This document shows positions 23,617-30,381 of a stretch of DNA of 47,246 nucleotides, piece by piece (within the stretch, counting starts at the first letter, position 1; every line of letters starts with the position of its first letter). The position numbers were made by a program, and so were the translations under genes. A model generated the notes under the pieces. It saw only the letters and a program-made list of their open reading frames with translations. It was not told where the DNA came from and ran no database searches. The DNA is from a virus. Where the stretch lies: the IMG/VR virus record IMGVR_UViG_3300031456_000006, positions 1-47,246 of that record. One strand, 5' to 3'.

Positions 23617-24266
23617 GCGGCCACCTCCACGAGTGCGAGCAACTGGGTCCCGATGAACTCCGTGTACGCCGGTGGGATCGATTCACAGACCTCGCGAACA
23701 GTCCGCATCCACGGCGTACCCATGGCCTCTGCCGCGGCCTGCTGCCAGGCACGTGAGTGCTTCCCGCCGGTGATCGTCATGAACGGTCGGGCGGGGGTGG
23801 GCAGGTAGCCGTTGCGGGTGCACAACTGCTCGTGGTCCCAGTGCAACGGTCGCTCGATCGGAAACGAGGTCTCGAAGAGTCGGTGCCGGTACATCTTGAG
23901 CCCGAACATCGGGCCGCAGAGCATGATCGGGTCGATTAACTCGGGTCGGGCGGCCTCGACGTTCTCGATGATGTACGGCTGCCCTGTGGCGATCAGCGCG
24001 TCCCTGGCGGGGGCGATGAGATCGGGGTACTCCTTGTGGTTGTAGGCGTTCAAGGGGGTGTAGAGCTGGCATGGCGGGCTGGCGTGGCGTACGGCGGTCA
24101 CGTGGGCGTTCTCGGCGATATGCTCCAGCGCGTCGGCTTGGACGAACTCGTATGGGTAGTTGGGTTGCGGGTCCTTGTCGATCCCGACGACTCGGAAGCC
24201 GGCATCGTGATAGCCCCGGCCAGCGCCGCCAGCGCAGCAGAAGTAGTCGAACATCAGCGGCGTCAC
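23613..24266 (-). CDS. DNA C5-cytosine methyltransferase, compact
   Basis: This 217-aa protein has motif I DYFCCAGGAGRGYHDAGF, motif IV SPPCQ with the catalytic Cys at residue 66, motif VI ENV (101-103) and motif VIII YRHRLFETSF. It is much shorter than bacterial C5 methylases and may lack a full target recognition domain, as do other small phage enzymes. No cognate nuclease is present, so protection from restriction is likely. GTG 24266 overlaps the HNH stop; ATG 24254 is possible. Confidence 0.9.
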   Translation of the reverse strand: MTPLMFDYFCCAGGAGRGYHDAGFRVVGIDKDPQPNYPYEFVQADALEHIAENAHVTAVRHASPPCQLYTPLNAYNHKEYPDLIAPARDALIATGQPYIIENVEAARPELIDPIMLCGPMFGLKMYRHRLFETSFPIERPLHWDHEQLCTRNGYLPTPARPFMTITGGKHSRAWQQAAAEAMGTPWMRTVREVCESIPPAYTEFIGTQLLALVEVAA

Positions 24267-24592
24267 CCGGTCTCCCCGAGGTAGGGGATCCGGGAGCCGT
24301 CTGGCGACAGCAACACCCAGCCGTGGAAGGTGTGCACAGGCTGCTCGGCGGGGTTGTCGATGCGGTACACGATCCAGCCGCTGAGGCGTGCAAGGGTGCG
24401 GTTGTGGTGCGCCCAGCCGTGGCAACCGGTGGTGCCGGTGCCGCACAGCCGGATCATGTTGTCCGCGTCGTCCAGACCGCCCTGGCTTCGAAGCTTCCGA
24501 TGATGGAGCGACGAGGGGATGTTGACGATCGACACCCCGCAGCGTTGGCACTGGTGGCCGTCACGGCTGCGTACGAGCGCTTTGCCGTCCAT
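24263..24592 (-). CDS. HNH endonuclease
   Basis: This 109-aa protein has a CQRCG pair, SSLHHRKLRSQGGLDDADNMIRLCGTGTTGCHGWAHHN, the classic HNH core with zinc cysteines. The tail is FHGWVLLSPDGSRIPYLG. It starts MDGKALVRSRDGHQ at ATG 24592. Role may be homing, recombination or packaging; among early genes it is more likely DNA metabolism. Confidence 0.88.
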   Translation of the reverse strand: MDGKALVRSRDGHQCQRCGVSIVNIPSSLHHRKLRSQGGLDDADNMIRLCGTGTTGCHGWAHHNRTLARLSGWIVYRIDNPAEQPVHTFHGWVLLSPDGSRIPYLGETG

Positions 24593-25008
24593 CAGACCCC
24601 CTCGTGCTGGTTGGTACCGGACAGGTTGTAGGCCACGCTGACGGAGCGCAGAAGAGCCATCGCGATCATTGCCTGATCCCTCACGGTGCGGTGGTGGTCG
24701 AGCGCTCCCTCGCGGGCAGCTACCTTCAGGTCGTAGGTGCGCTGCTGGTTGGCGCACTGGTCGTCGATCCACTGCTTGCGTTCGTCGACCGTGGCTGCAC
24801 CGCGAGCCACCCGCGGGCAGTCCTTCGAAAAGCCTGCCTGCCGACGTGCGGCTTCGTAGTCGTGCTTGGCGGACACCTCGTCGTCGCGTGCACGGCGCAG
24901 GAAGAGTTCGGCTCTGGTCATCTCCGAGTCGAGCCAGACCAGCCGCCGCTCTGCCGCTACAGGGGTGAGCGGGTGGCCGGGAGTGCTCTCGTAGCCGGGG
25001 TCGGTCAT
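24592..25008 (-). CDS. Hypothetical helical protein
   Basis: This 138-aa charged protein is nearly all helical: ERRLVWLDSEMTRAELFLRRARDDEVSAKHDYEAARRQ, DERKQWIDDQCANQQRTYDLKVAAREGALDHHRTVRD. The pattern suggests a coiled coil. ATG 25008 overlaps the previous stop. Similar unknown proteins of this size occur in actinophages near recombination genes. Confidence 0.75.
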   Translation of the reverse strand: MTDPGYESTPGHPLTPVAAERRLVWLDSEMTRAELFLRRARDDEVSAKHDYEAARRQAGFSKDCPRVARGAATVDERKQWIDDQCANQQRTYDLKVAAREGALDHHRTVRDQAMIAMALLRSVSVAYNLSGTNQHEGV

Positions 25009-25187
25009 GAGTACTCCCGGAAGGGCGAGGGAAGCCGCGCTCCACAGCGGCAGGAGTGTCCTCCGGTGTGCTCGACGTGGATGCAGGAGTGGCCGACGTG
25101 GCCGTACAGCACACGGTCTCTCCAGGCACGCCAGCCTCCGCTGGACCACTCAGTGGAGCATCGCTGCAGAAGTCTCATGCGCTCCAT
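25005..25187 (-). CDS. Small Cys/His/Arg-rich protein
   Basis: This 60-aa basic protein contains VGHSCIHVEHTGGHSCRCGARL, a cluster of Cys and His likely to bind zinc. The start shares one base with the preceding stop (TGATG). Function unknown. Confidence 0.65.
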   Translation of the reverse strand: MERMRLLQRCSTEWSSGGWRAWRDRVLYGHVGHSCIHVEHTGGHSCRCGARLPSPFREYS

Positions 25188-25429
25188 CAGTGACCCGTCC
25201 TTTCTGACTCGTCCAGCGTCTCCAGGTAGCGCGGCTCGTCCAGTCGCTGCTGGAGGTTGTCTGCAGCTACCCCCTCACTGGTTGGGGGTACGACAAACCA
25301 CGAGCTGGGGACGAGCTTCGGCAGGGTCCGATGCTGGCCGTACCGCAGGTCGGGGTCCTTGCTGCACTCGTGCACGGAACCGAAGACCGTGGCGTCACCT
25401 TCGCGGGAGCAGCCGCAACGCTCACTCAT
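25187..25429 (-). CDS. Hypothetical small protein
   Basis: This 80-aa protein starts MSERCGCSREGDATVFGSVHEC, has three cysteines and two histidines near the N-terminus, and ends with a charged helix (LQQRLDEPRYLETLDESE). The start overlaps the preceding gene by eight bases. Function unknown. Confidence 0.65.
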   Translation of the reverse strand: MSERCGCSREGDATVFGSVHECSKDPDLRYGQHRTLPKLVPSSWFVVPPTSEGVAADNLQQRLDEPRYLETLDESERTGH

Positions 25430-25619
25430 GAGGCTGCCCTCCGCAGTCGCGACCGTTGCACTCGGCTACAGGGGCGGGGTCGTCAGAAGGCCGCTCGTCC
25501 ACTAGGTGCAGCGGCTCCAGTCCGCAGTGAGCCTCATGCGGCCACTCACCGCCGCCAGCGCAGTTGCAGTGGTCGACGACCTCGCAGACATACCCAGCGA
25601 AGACCACGCGCTCAGCCAT
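25422..25619 (-). CDS. Small cysteine-rich protein
   Basis: This 65-aa protein has VCEVVDHCNCAGGGEWPHEAHCG and AECNGRDCGG, a dense Cys/His pattern that suggests one or two zinc sites. ATG 25619 has its ribosome site (GAGGTGA) inside the preceding minicistron. Function unknown. Confidence 0.65.
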   Translation of the reverse strand: MAERVVFAGYVCEVVDHCNCAGGGEWPHEAHCGLEPLHLVDERPSDDPAPVAECNGRDCGGQPHE

Positions 25620-25653
25620 GACGGTTCACCTCTGCCTGCTCCTCGCCGGTCAC
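25612..25653 (-). CDS. Thirteen-residue minicistron
   Basis: A GTG at 25653, overlapping the preceding stop as GTGA, opens a 13-codon frame (VTGEEQAEVNRHG) whose stop overlaps the next gene start. It fills the only break between two coupled genes and contains the next ribosome site, so it may simply carry ribosomes across. Confidence 0.35.
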   Translation of the reverse strand: MTGEEQAEVNRHG

Positions 25654-25910
25654 AGGACGCTCCCTTGCGGGTCGTGGTCATCGCCGAGATCCGCCGTCGC
25701 CACCTCGTCGAGGATGCGTGCCGCAAACGCTGCGCCCTCGACGTTGGTGCGTGCGAGCAGACCCAGCGCGCTGAACATGTGCCAGAAGCGCCGGGGCATG
25801 TAGGTCCTGTCGTCCAGCACGCGCGCCTTCGCTGTGTCTCTCAGGTCGTCGTAGCGCTCCTGCGAGATCGCACCGGTGGGGGCGAAGGGATCTACCAACT
25901 CGGCACTCAT
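25650..25910 (-). CDS. Hypothetical small protein
   Basis: This 86-aa protein starts at ATG 25910 behind GGAGG. It contains AISQERYDDLRDTAKARVLDDRTYMPRRFWHMFSAL and AFAARILDEVATADLGDDHD; it is mainly helical and acidic. Function unknown. Confidence 0.7.
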   Translation of the reverse strand: MSAELVDPFAPTGAISQERYDDLRDTAKARVLDDRTYMPRRFWHMFSALGLLARTNVEGAAFAARILDEVATADLGDDHDPQGSVL

Positions 25911-26107
25911 GAGGAGACCTCCGCTTGAATTGGCTCCCATTCACCAATGCGAGTCTCGACCTCGCGCATCATGAGCGTGCCGCCATTACTGGAGAAGAAC
26001 TGCGCTTCCTGCAGTGACGCACACACCACCATCTCTTTGCGCTTGGTCGGCGCGACGAAGCCGTACTCGTAGCGAATCTGCAGGGTTCGCTTGGGTCGCG
26101 TGCTCAT
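25907..26107 (-). CDS. Hypothetical small basic protein
   Basis: This 66-aa protein begins MSTRPKRTLQIRYEYGFVAP and ends VETRIGEWEPIQAEVSS. It looks like a small alpha/beta fold with CASLQEAQFFSSNGG in the middle. It overlaps the ERF gene. Function unknown. Confidence 0.65.
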   Translation of the reverse strand: MSTRPKRTLQIRYEYGFVAPTKRKEMVVCASLQEAQFFSSNGGTLMMREVETRIGEWEPIQAEVSS

Positions 26108-26733
26108 GCCCCCGCCTCACTCTTCAGGTGGTCGGCGTAGTCGAGCAGCCGCTGCGCCGGGGCTTCCATGAAGTGCTCACCGTTGGTCCAGTCCGTGAAG
26201 TCGACCTGTACCGCAGTCGCATCCAGCTCGCCAGGATGGTTCGCCTTCCACGCCTCAGCGACGGTGATCCGCGCCGCGACGATCGGATCCGGCGGTGGGG
26301 CGTAGGAGCGCTCGTACGTTCCCTCGTCCGGGTCCGGCTCGTCGGTCGGGATGCACAGCGCTTGCAGCAACGCGATCCGGTAGGCGACACTCATCGCCTT
26401 CGCGGTCCCCTTATCGCCGTTGTCCATCGACTCCCCGGGAACGGTCACCTCGATCTTGTCGCCGGCGGGTCCGACGAAGGTGTAGCGCACCCGCACCGTG
26501 ACCTCACGCGCTGGCTTGTCGCGGCTGGTGCGGACGTCGCGGTAGGAGACGTCCAGCAGTTCGGGCAGCAGCAGCACGTGGTGCTTGCGGAGGACCGGGC
26601 CGACAGCGTTCACGACGGCATCGACGCCACGGAACGAGTAGTTCTGGTCGGTGTTGCGTCCGGTCTTGCGCACCGCGAGTACGTCGGTCATCACCGAACT
26701 GAGTGCGGCGTAGATGTTCTGTACCTCGGTCAT
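26104..26733 (-). CDS. ERF-family single-strand annealing recombinase
   Basis: This 209-aa protein has the ERF core NIYAALSSVMTDVLAVRKTGRN, FRGVDAVVNAVGPVLRKHHVLLLPEL, VRVRYTFVGPAGDKIEVTVPGESMDNGDKGTAKAMSVAYRIALLQAL. These proteins anneal complementary strands in phage recombination and replication. ATG 26733 overlaps the upstream stop as ATGA; the longer frame to 26775 is rejected. A RusA-like resolvase lies two genes upstream. Confidence 0.93.
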   Translation of the reverse strand: MTEVQNIYAALSSVMTDVLAVRKTGRNTDQNYSFRGVDAVVNAVGPVLRKHHVLLLPELLDVSYRDVRTSRDKPAREVTVRVRYTFVGPAGDKIEVTVPGESMDNGDKGTAKAMSVAYRIALLQALCIPTDEPDPDEGTYERSYAPPPDPIVAARITVAEAWKANHPGELDATAVQVDFTDWTNGEHFMEAPAQRLLDYADHLKSEAGA

Positions 26734-26873
26734 AGTGATGTCCTTGCCGCTGCTAGTAGGTTCTCGTCGGTGCACTCGGGTGCGGCTTTGGGTGCGGCGT
26801 ACACAGCCATCTGCCGTTCACGCCGTAACGGCGGGCCGGGCTTGTCCGCGTGCGGACGCAGCTTCCTGGTCAT
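26730..26873 (-). CDS. Short basic protein between RusA-like and ERF genes
   Basis: This 47-aa protein (MTRKLRPHADKPGPPLRRER, then TDENLLAAARTSL) is translationally coupled on both sides by ATGA overlaps. It is basic and proline-rich at the start. Function unknown; position suggests a recombination accessory. Confidence 0.6.
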   Translation of the reverse strand: MTRKLRPHADKPGPPLRRERQMAVYAAPKAAPECTDENLLAAARTSL

Positions 26874-27244
26874 GGCGCCACCTCCGTGAACGTGAGCTCG
26901 AGGAAGCAGGCCACACCTTCGATACGGTGCACGTCGTCGGCGATGCTGTAGCTGACCTTCTTCAGGTAGCGAGACGAGTCATCGGCGAGCAGGCCGGCGG
27001 ACACACAGCCGTCGATCGCGGCCTTGACCGTAGGGTGGATGTTCTCGGCGTCGCGGCGCTGCCGGTTCCCCCACTTCGCGACCACCTCAAGGGTTGCCGC
27101 TGGCATCAGTTGGACCCGCTGGTGCTTGGCCATGATCCACGCCATGTCCCTGATGGCCCGGGTGTGCCTGGCTTTGGTGGCCCAGTGAAGTCTTTGGTTG
27201 CTGGTCATCAGCACGTCTCTGCTGATCGCGAGGCCGACGGTCAC
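26870..27244 (-). CDS. RusA-like Holliday junction resolvase
   Basis: This 124-aa protein shows the RusA pattern: NQRLHWATKARHTRAIRDMAW, KWGNRQRRDAENIHPTVKAAIDGCVSAGLLADDSSRY. The Asp residues of RRDAEN and ADDS correspond to the metal site. It would cleave branched DNA from replication or recombination. GTG 27244 overlaps the preceding stop; an ATG at 27253 is an alternative. Confidence 0.85.
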   Translation of the reverse strand: MTVGLAISRDVLMTSNQRLHWATKARHTRAIRDMAWIMAKHQRVQLMPAATLEVVAKWGNRQRRDAENIHPTVKAAIDGCVSAGLLADDSSRYLKKVSYSIADDVHRIEGVACFLELTFTEVAP

Positions 27245-27495
27245 GCGCTCCACTTCGCCACCCGCTTCCCTGCATCAGTGAGGTTCCAGCCGTCCTCGTC
27301 CCACTCCACGAACCCGTGACGCGCCAGCGCATGCATCGTGTTCGGATGGACCGACGGCTCTACCTCTTCCGCGAGCTGCCGTACGGCGGTCTGTGCGGGC
27401 TTGGAGAGGCGCTTCCAGATGCGCTGTGCGATCAGGACCTCGGCGAGCAACGGCACACCCTCTCGGGTTTGCATCTCGATCTTCCAGTCGCTCAT
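27241..27495 (-). CDS. Winged-helix-like small protein
   Basis: This 84-aa protein has WKRLSKPAQTAVRQLAEEVEPSVHPNTMHALARHGFVEWDEDGWNLTDAGKRVAKW, the shape of a winged helix (helix, recognition helix, GF(V) wing, LTxxG). ATG 27495 follows GGGGAGG. It begins the recombination segment after a 116-bp gap and may bind DNA. Confidence 0.65.
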   Translation of the reverse strand: MSDWKIEMQTREGVPLLAEVLIAQRIWKRLSKPAQTAVRQLAEEVEPSVHPNTMHALARHGFVEWDEDGWNLTDAGKRVAKWSA

Positions 27496-27524
27496 CGGGT
27501 TCCTCCCCTGTCGGTTGATGTGAG

Positions 27525-27553
27525 ACCCCGCCTTGCCCCAGATGGGACGGGGT
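27525..27553 (-). terminator. Weak stem-loop upstream of the recombination segment
   Basis: ACCCCG (27525-27530) and CGGGGT (27548-27553) can pair around a GC-rich loop. It lies in the gap 27496-27611 and may be a leaky terminator or part of a leader. I see no convincing promoter here. Confidence 0.35.
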
Positions 27554-27582
27554 GGGCGATGGACAGTTAGTTGCCTAGGGCA

Positions 27583-27606
27583 TCACCAATCCCAGCCACG
27601 CACCAT
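27583..27606 (-). CDS. Seven-residue minicistron MVRGWDW
   Basis: An ATG at 27606, five bases past the preceding stop and spaced well behind GGAGGTGA, opens a frame of only seven codons. It stands alone at the head of the gap before the winged-helix-like gene, followed by a stem-loop. It may be a leader peptide or chance. Confidence 0.3.
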   Translation of the reverse strand: MVRGWDW

Positions 27607-27611
27607 CGAAC

Positions 27612-27761
27612 TCACCTCCGATCGTCAGGTCGGTTGGCCCGGATGATTGCCGTCCGGGCAGCTGTGGCGTCCGCGGTCGACTGCGGGTCCGGGTCCTCGA
27701 ACGGCGCGGGCCAGATCACCTCACGCAGCGCGAGACGCAAGCAGTGGAGGCGCTCCCTCAT
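27612..27761 (-). CDS. Short hypothetical protein
   Basis: This 49-aa protein, MRERLHCLRLALREVIWPAP, then an Asp/Pro and Ala/Thr-rich part ending IIRANRPDDRR, starts in an ATGA overlap at 27761. Function unknown. Confidence 0.6.
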   Translation of the reverse strand: MRERLHCLRLALREVIWPAPFEDPDPQSTADATAARTAIIRANRPDDRR

Positions 27762-27985
27762 GGCCGACACTCGCCCGCGTGGCCGTCCGACATGCGGCAG
27801 TTCTGGCGCAGCGAGCAGAAGCGGGCGACCGCGCCCAGGCGCAGCTGCTCCTTGATCTGGTAGGCGGCCATGTGGAGCGCCTGGCCGATCGGCGTTGCTC
27901 GCCCGTCGTCCCAGTGCGTGGCGGCGTGCTCCAGTTGCTCGGCGAACAGGGCCGGATCGTCCAGCCGCAAGGTGATCCTGGGCAT
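27758..27985 (-). CDS. Hypothetical small protein
   Basis: This 75-aa protein begins MPRITLRLDDPALFAEQLEHAATHWDDGRA and contains LHMAAYQIKEQLRLGAVARFCSLRQNC and HAGECRP. It is mainly helical with a Cys/His tail. Starts one base after the preceding stop. Function unknown. Confidence 0.7.
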   Translation of the reverse strand: MPRITLRLDDPALFAEQLEHAATHWDDGRATPIGQALHMAAYQIKEQLRLGAVARFCSLRQNCRMSDGHAGECRP

Positions 27986-28168
27986 CTACATCGCGTCCTG
28001 TTCGTGCTCGTGGCTGGTGTCGTAGCCGAGGGACTCCAACGTCTTCTCGGTCTGCTCTGCACGCAGCCGCTCGTTGTGCCGCCAGTAGGCCATGACTACG
28101 GGCACGGCCAGCAGTGAGATGACCACGAACCAGAACGCCACGGCCTGCAGGAAGGCGAGGGCTTTCAT
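27986..28168 (-). CDS. Small single-span membrane protein
   Basis: This 60-aa protein has one clear membrane helix (LQAVAFWFVVISLLAVPVVMAYW) and a cytoplasmic helix with HNERLRAEQTEKTLESLG ending HEHEQDAM. ATG 28168 overlaps the HNH stop. Function unknown; one of many small membrane proteins in this early operon. Confidence 0.7.
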   Translation of the reverse strand: MKALAFLQAVAFWFVVISLLAVPVVMAYWRHNERLRAEQTEKTLESLGYDTSHEHEQDAM

Positions 28169-28785
28169 GACGCACCTCCGAGGTGGCTCCACTGGAGTCC
28201 GTTGACAATCAGCCAGATCCGCGACGGCGCGACCTCGTACTTGCGAGCCAACTCAGCCTTTGTGATCCCCCCACCGGCGAAGAGGGTTCGGATCTCGATC
28301 ACCTGCGCATCGGTCAGCTTGGCTTGGTGGTTGCGCTCACCCATTTGGTGAGTACCATCCCGGAGCTTGTCGCCCATGTTCTCTGCGTGGGTTGCCCAGC
28401 GGAGGTGAAGCGGGGCTACGCAATGCGTGTTCCTGCAGGAGTGTGCCGCTTCGCAACGTTCAGGATCGGCCGGCGGACCTTCCGCGTAGAGCAGCGCTAC
28501 TCGGTGCGCCATGATGGGCTTCTTGTTGATGATGAGACGCCCATAGCCACCCAGCGACTTGCTGCCAAGCCAGAGCATGCAGCCGTTAGCGTCAGGTAAG
28601 GCGACCCTGTCCCAGTACCACGCGAGCTCCCCGCGCCCGACGTACTGCTGCTGCTTCCCCGGAGTTGGTTTAGCGGCGGCCACAGCCTTGGCGTTCGCGG
28701 CCTTGCACGGGTCACACGCCTGTTCCCCGTTGGACTTGTGCCGCTTGTAGGCGGCGAGGGTGCCGCATGGCTTGACAGCCCTCAT
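28165..28785 (-). CDS. HNH homing-type endonuclease with helix-turn-helix
   Basis: This 206-aa protein has an N-terminal zinc-like region (CGTLAAYKRHKSNGEQACDPCKA), a YGRLIINKKPIMAHRVALLYAEGPP and CEAAHSCRNTHCVAPLHLRWATHAENMGDK core (HNH_3 type), and a C-terminal helix-turn-helix (QVIEIRTLFAGGGITKAELARKYEVAPSRIWLIVNG). This domain order matches free-standing homing endonucleases. It may be a selfish insertion or serve phage DNA processing. Confidence 0.88.
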   Translation of the reverse strand: MRAVKPCGTLAAYKRHKSNGEQACDPCKAANAKAVAAAKPTPGKQQQYVGRGELAWYWDRVALPDANGCMLWLGSKSLGGYGRLIINKKPIMAHRVALLYAEGPPADPERCEAAHSCRNTHCVAPLHLRWATHAENMGDKLRDGTHQMGERNHQAKLTDAQVIEIRTLFAGGGITKAELARKYEVAPSRIWLIVNGLQWSHLGGAS

Positions 28786-28997
28786 CGCTCGCTCCTCACG
28801 TAGGTGCCGACGAAACGGAACGGGGCGGGTTCGACCACTGACCGGAGGTGCCGGCGGCGGGCCTCGTACTCGGCACGGACCGCGGCGGCGTCTACCGGTT
28901 CGGTCGGGTCACCGGCGCGTACCAGCTCCTGCATTCGGGCTACGGCGGCTTCGTAGCGGCGGTCGCGGATCAGGTCTGCTACGGACAGGACGGTCAT
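28782..28997 (-). CDS. Hypothetical helical protein
   Basis: This 71-aa protein, MTVLSVADLIRDRRYEAAVARMQELV, RAEYEARRRHLRSVVEPAPFRFVGTY, is charged and helical. Overlaps both neighbours by four bases. Function unknown. Confidence 0.65.
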   Translation of the reverse strand: MTVLSVADLIRDRRYEAAVARMQELVRAGDPTEPVDAAAVRAEYEARRRHLRSVVEPAPFRFVGTYVRSER

Positions 28998-29200
28998 GAC
29001 GCGTCCGCCTTCGCGTGGTGAGCGAGGAAGCTGGACAGGTGGCGTGCCTGCTCGCTACTGATCGCGACACTGCGTTCCTTGGTGCTGACCAAGAACTGCC
29101 CCTCGTCGCCCGTGGCAACGACGAGGTCGGCGTCGTCGGCGTCGTAGGGAGCGACAGTGTCGTCATCCCAGAGGCGCAGCGTGAAGGTTCCCTTGCTCAT
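28994..29200 (-). CDS. Hypothetical small acidic protein
   Basis: This 68-aa protein has a beta-rich first half (GTFTLRLWDDDTVAPYDADDADLVVATGDEGQFLV) and a helix with ISSEQARHLSSFLAHHAKA. Function unknown. Confidence 0.65.
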   Translation of the reverse strand: MSKGTFTLRLWDDDTVAPYDADDADLVVATGDEGQFLVSTKERSVAISSEQARHLSSFLAHHAKADAS

Positions 29201-29203
29201 CAG

Positions 29204-29488
29204 TTAGTCCCTTGGATCGTGGTGAATGTCGTGGATGTACTTGCTGTGCAGGGGATCGGGAGGCGGTGGCTTCGGTACGTCGAACACGATTCGCGTGTCG
29301 CCACCGTGGCCGTGGATCGCTTCCACGTGGCGAATGTCCGTGTAGATGCACACCGAGGGAGTAGCGGACAGCCACACGAGCACGACCGTGTCTCCTGACG
29401 TGCTCTCCCACCCTTCAGCCACCAGCCCGACCCCCGACACATTCGAGTGGTCGATGTCGCGGTAGACCTTGAACGCGTGGCCGGTCAT
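29204..29488 (-). CDS. Hypothetical beta-rich protein
   Basis: This 94-aa protein starts MTGHAFKVYRDIDHSNVSGVG at ATG 29488 (ATGA overlap) and contains VLVWLSATPSVCIYTDIRHVEAIHGH and RIVFDVPKPPPPDPLHSKYIHDIHHD. Histidine-rich tail could bind metal. Function unknown. Confidence 0.65.
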   Translation of the reverse strand: MTGHAFKVYRDIDHSNVSGVGLVAEGWESTSGDTVVLVWLSATPSVCIYTDIRHVEAIHGHGGDTRIVFDVPKPPPPDPLHSKYIHDIHHDPRD

Positions 29489-29610
29489 GCCGCGGCCTTC
29501 CTCTTGCGTGGACCGCGGGCTGCGTCCCGGCTGGCCCTGCATGTCCTGCACGAGCGACTCCCGCGCCAGATGTAGACGTTCTCTACAGTGAACGGGTTCG
29601 GCGCGTTCAC
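29485..29610 (-). CDS. Short basic Cys-pair protein
   Basis: This 41-aa frame, GTG 29610, contains ENVYIWRGSRSCRTCRASRDAARG and an Arg/Lys tail. The R-x-CxxC-R pattern is like the zinc tail of many phage HNH-type proteins, so it may be a free-standing zinc knuckle or a remnant. It is coupled on both sides by start-stop overlaps. Confidence 0.55.
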   Translation of the reverse strand: MNAPNPFTVENVYIWRGSRSCRTCRASRDAARGPRKRKAAA

Positions 29611-29777
29611 TCCGGTACTCGCTTGCTTGGCCGGCCAACGGCGTCAGTGACACCGGTAGCGACCTTGGCCCGCCTACCCGTGAACCCGCAGCACTCGGTA
29701 CAGGGGTACGAGCCTTGACGCTGATTGCGGGTGCAGTCCGAGCAGAACCAGATCGCAGCCGACTGGCGGGCGCTCAT
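29607..29777 (-). CDS. Small zinc-ribbon protein
   Basis: This 56-aa protein has FCSDCTRNQRQGSYPCTECCGF, two CxxC pairs forming a zinc ribbon, then a basic tail. ATG 29777 overlaps the preceding stop. Function unknown. Confidence 0.65.
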   Translation of the reverse strand: MSARQSAAIWFCSDCTRNQRQGSYPCTECCGFTGRRAKVATGVTDAVGRPSKRVPE

Positions 29778-29857
29778 CGCCAACTCCCGGCCCGCCAGAG
29801 CATGTACAGCGCAGCGATGGCGGCGACAGCGATGGCGGTGTACAACAGGCCGGTCAC
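29774..29857 (-). CDS. 27-aa membrane peptide
   Basis: A GTG at 29857 (GTGA overlap) opens VTGLLYTAIAVAAIAALYML followed by WRAGSWR: one membrane helix with a basic end. Its start and stop are both coupled to neighbours, so it is probably translated. Function unknown. Confidence 0.55.
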   Translation of the reverse strand: MTGLLYTAIAVAAIAALYMLWRAGSWR

Positions 29858-30381
29858 GCGAGGATGTCCATCACGGCATCGGCGATACGGGCACGGTTGG
29901 AGTAACCCAGCCTGCGCGCATCTTCGTTGTAGGGGAGGTCTGCCAGGCGCTCGATCAGCTGAGCGTGCAGCGCTTCCCGGTCGATTGCTGGTGTGGCTCC
30001 CTCACCGGCGCGTAGGCGTCGGACCTCTGCCGCGAGGTAGGTGGCGACCGTAGGCCAGTGGCCAGCATTGCCAGAGTCGGCGGCGGACAAGGCGATCTCG
30101 ACGAACCCGCGCTCCTCCTCCGTCCAGTCCTCCAGGTGGGGCGATGACGGGGCGGGGTTGCCTGCCGGAATCGAACCGGCCTCGCCCGCTGCAACGGCGG
30201 GTTCACCAGAGCCCGCCCCGTCATCGGTCAGGTGGGGCAGTGCGGCTTCCAGGGGTACGCGCACTTCGTTGCGGTAGTACTCGCGGCTCTCCGGCTTGAG
30301 GTTCTCCCATGACACCCACGGGTACCGCTCGCGATGGAGCGCCCGGGCTGCTGCCTCTACAGCTTCGCCTGAGAACGTCAT
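29854..30381 (-). CDS. Hypothetical protein carrying a tRNA-like insert
   Basis: This 175-aa protein starts MTFSGEAVEAAARALHRERYPW at ATG 30381 (ATGA overlap). Its N-terminal part (LKPESREYYRNEVRVPLEAALPHL) and C-terminal part (DWTEEERGFVEIALSAADSGNAGHW, AIDREALHAQLIERLADLPYNEDARRLGYSNRARIADAVMDIL) are helical and charged. Between them a Gly/Ala/Pro-rich stretch (about residues 53-80) is encoded by the palindromic tRNA-like element at 30143-30225. The element looks like an in-frame insertion. Function unknown. Confidence 0.7.
   Translation of the reverse strand: MTFSGEAVEAAARALHRERYPWVSWENLKPESREYYRNEVRVPLEAALPHLTDDGAGSGEPAVAAGEAGSIPAGNPAPSSPHLEDWTEEERGFVEIALSAADSGNAGHWPTVATYLAAEVRRLRAGEGATPAIDREALHAQLIERLADLPYNEDARRLGYSNRARIADAVMDILA
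30143..30225 (-). repeat. tRNA-like palindromic element in frame within a gene
   Basis: Read on the minus strand, a perfect 14-bp outer stem (30225-30212 with 30156-30143) encloses a 10-base spacer, a 5-bp arm with 7-base loop (CCCGC/GCGGG), four bases, and a perfect T-arm (GCCGG TTCGATT CCGGC, 30180-30164), then seven bases. This is a three-way junction with a canonical T-loop but no D-arm and no U33 in the anticodon-like loop, so it is not a normal tRNA. Confidence 0.75.

Noticed and set aside
30143-30225. A functional tRNA gene
   Set aside because: There is no D-arm, the anticodon-like loop lacks U33, the outer stem is 14 bp, and the element lies in frame inside a coupled gene. It is kept as a tRNA-like element only.
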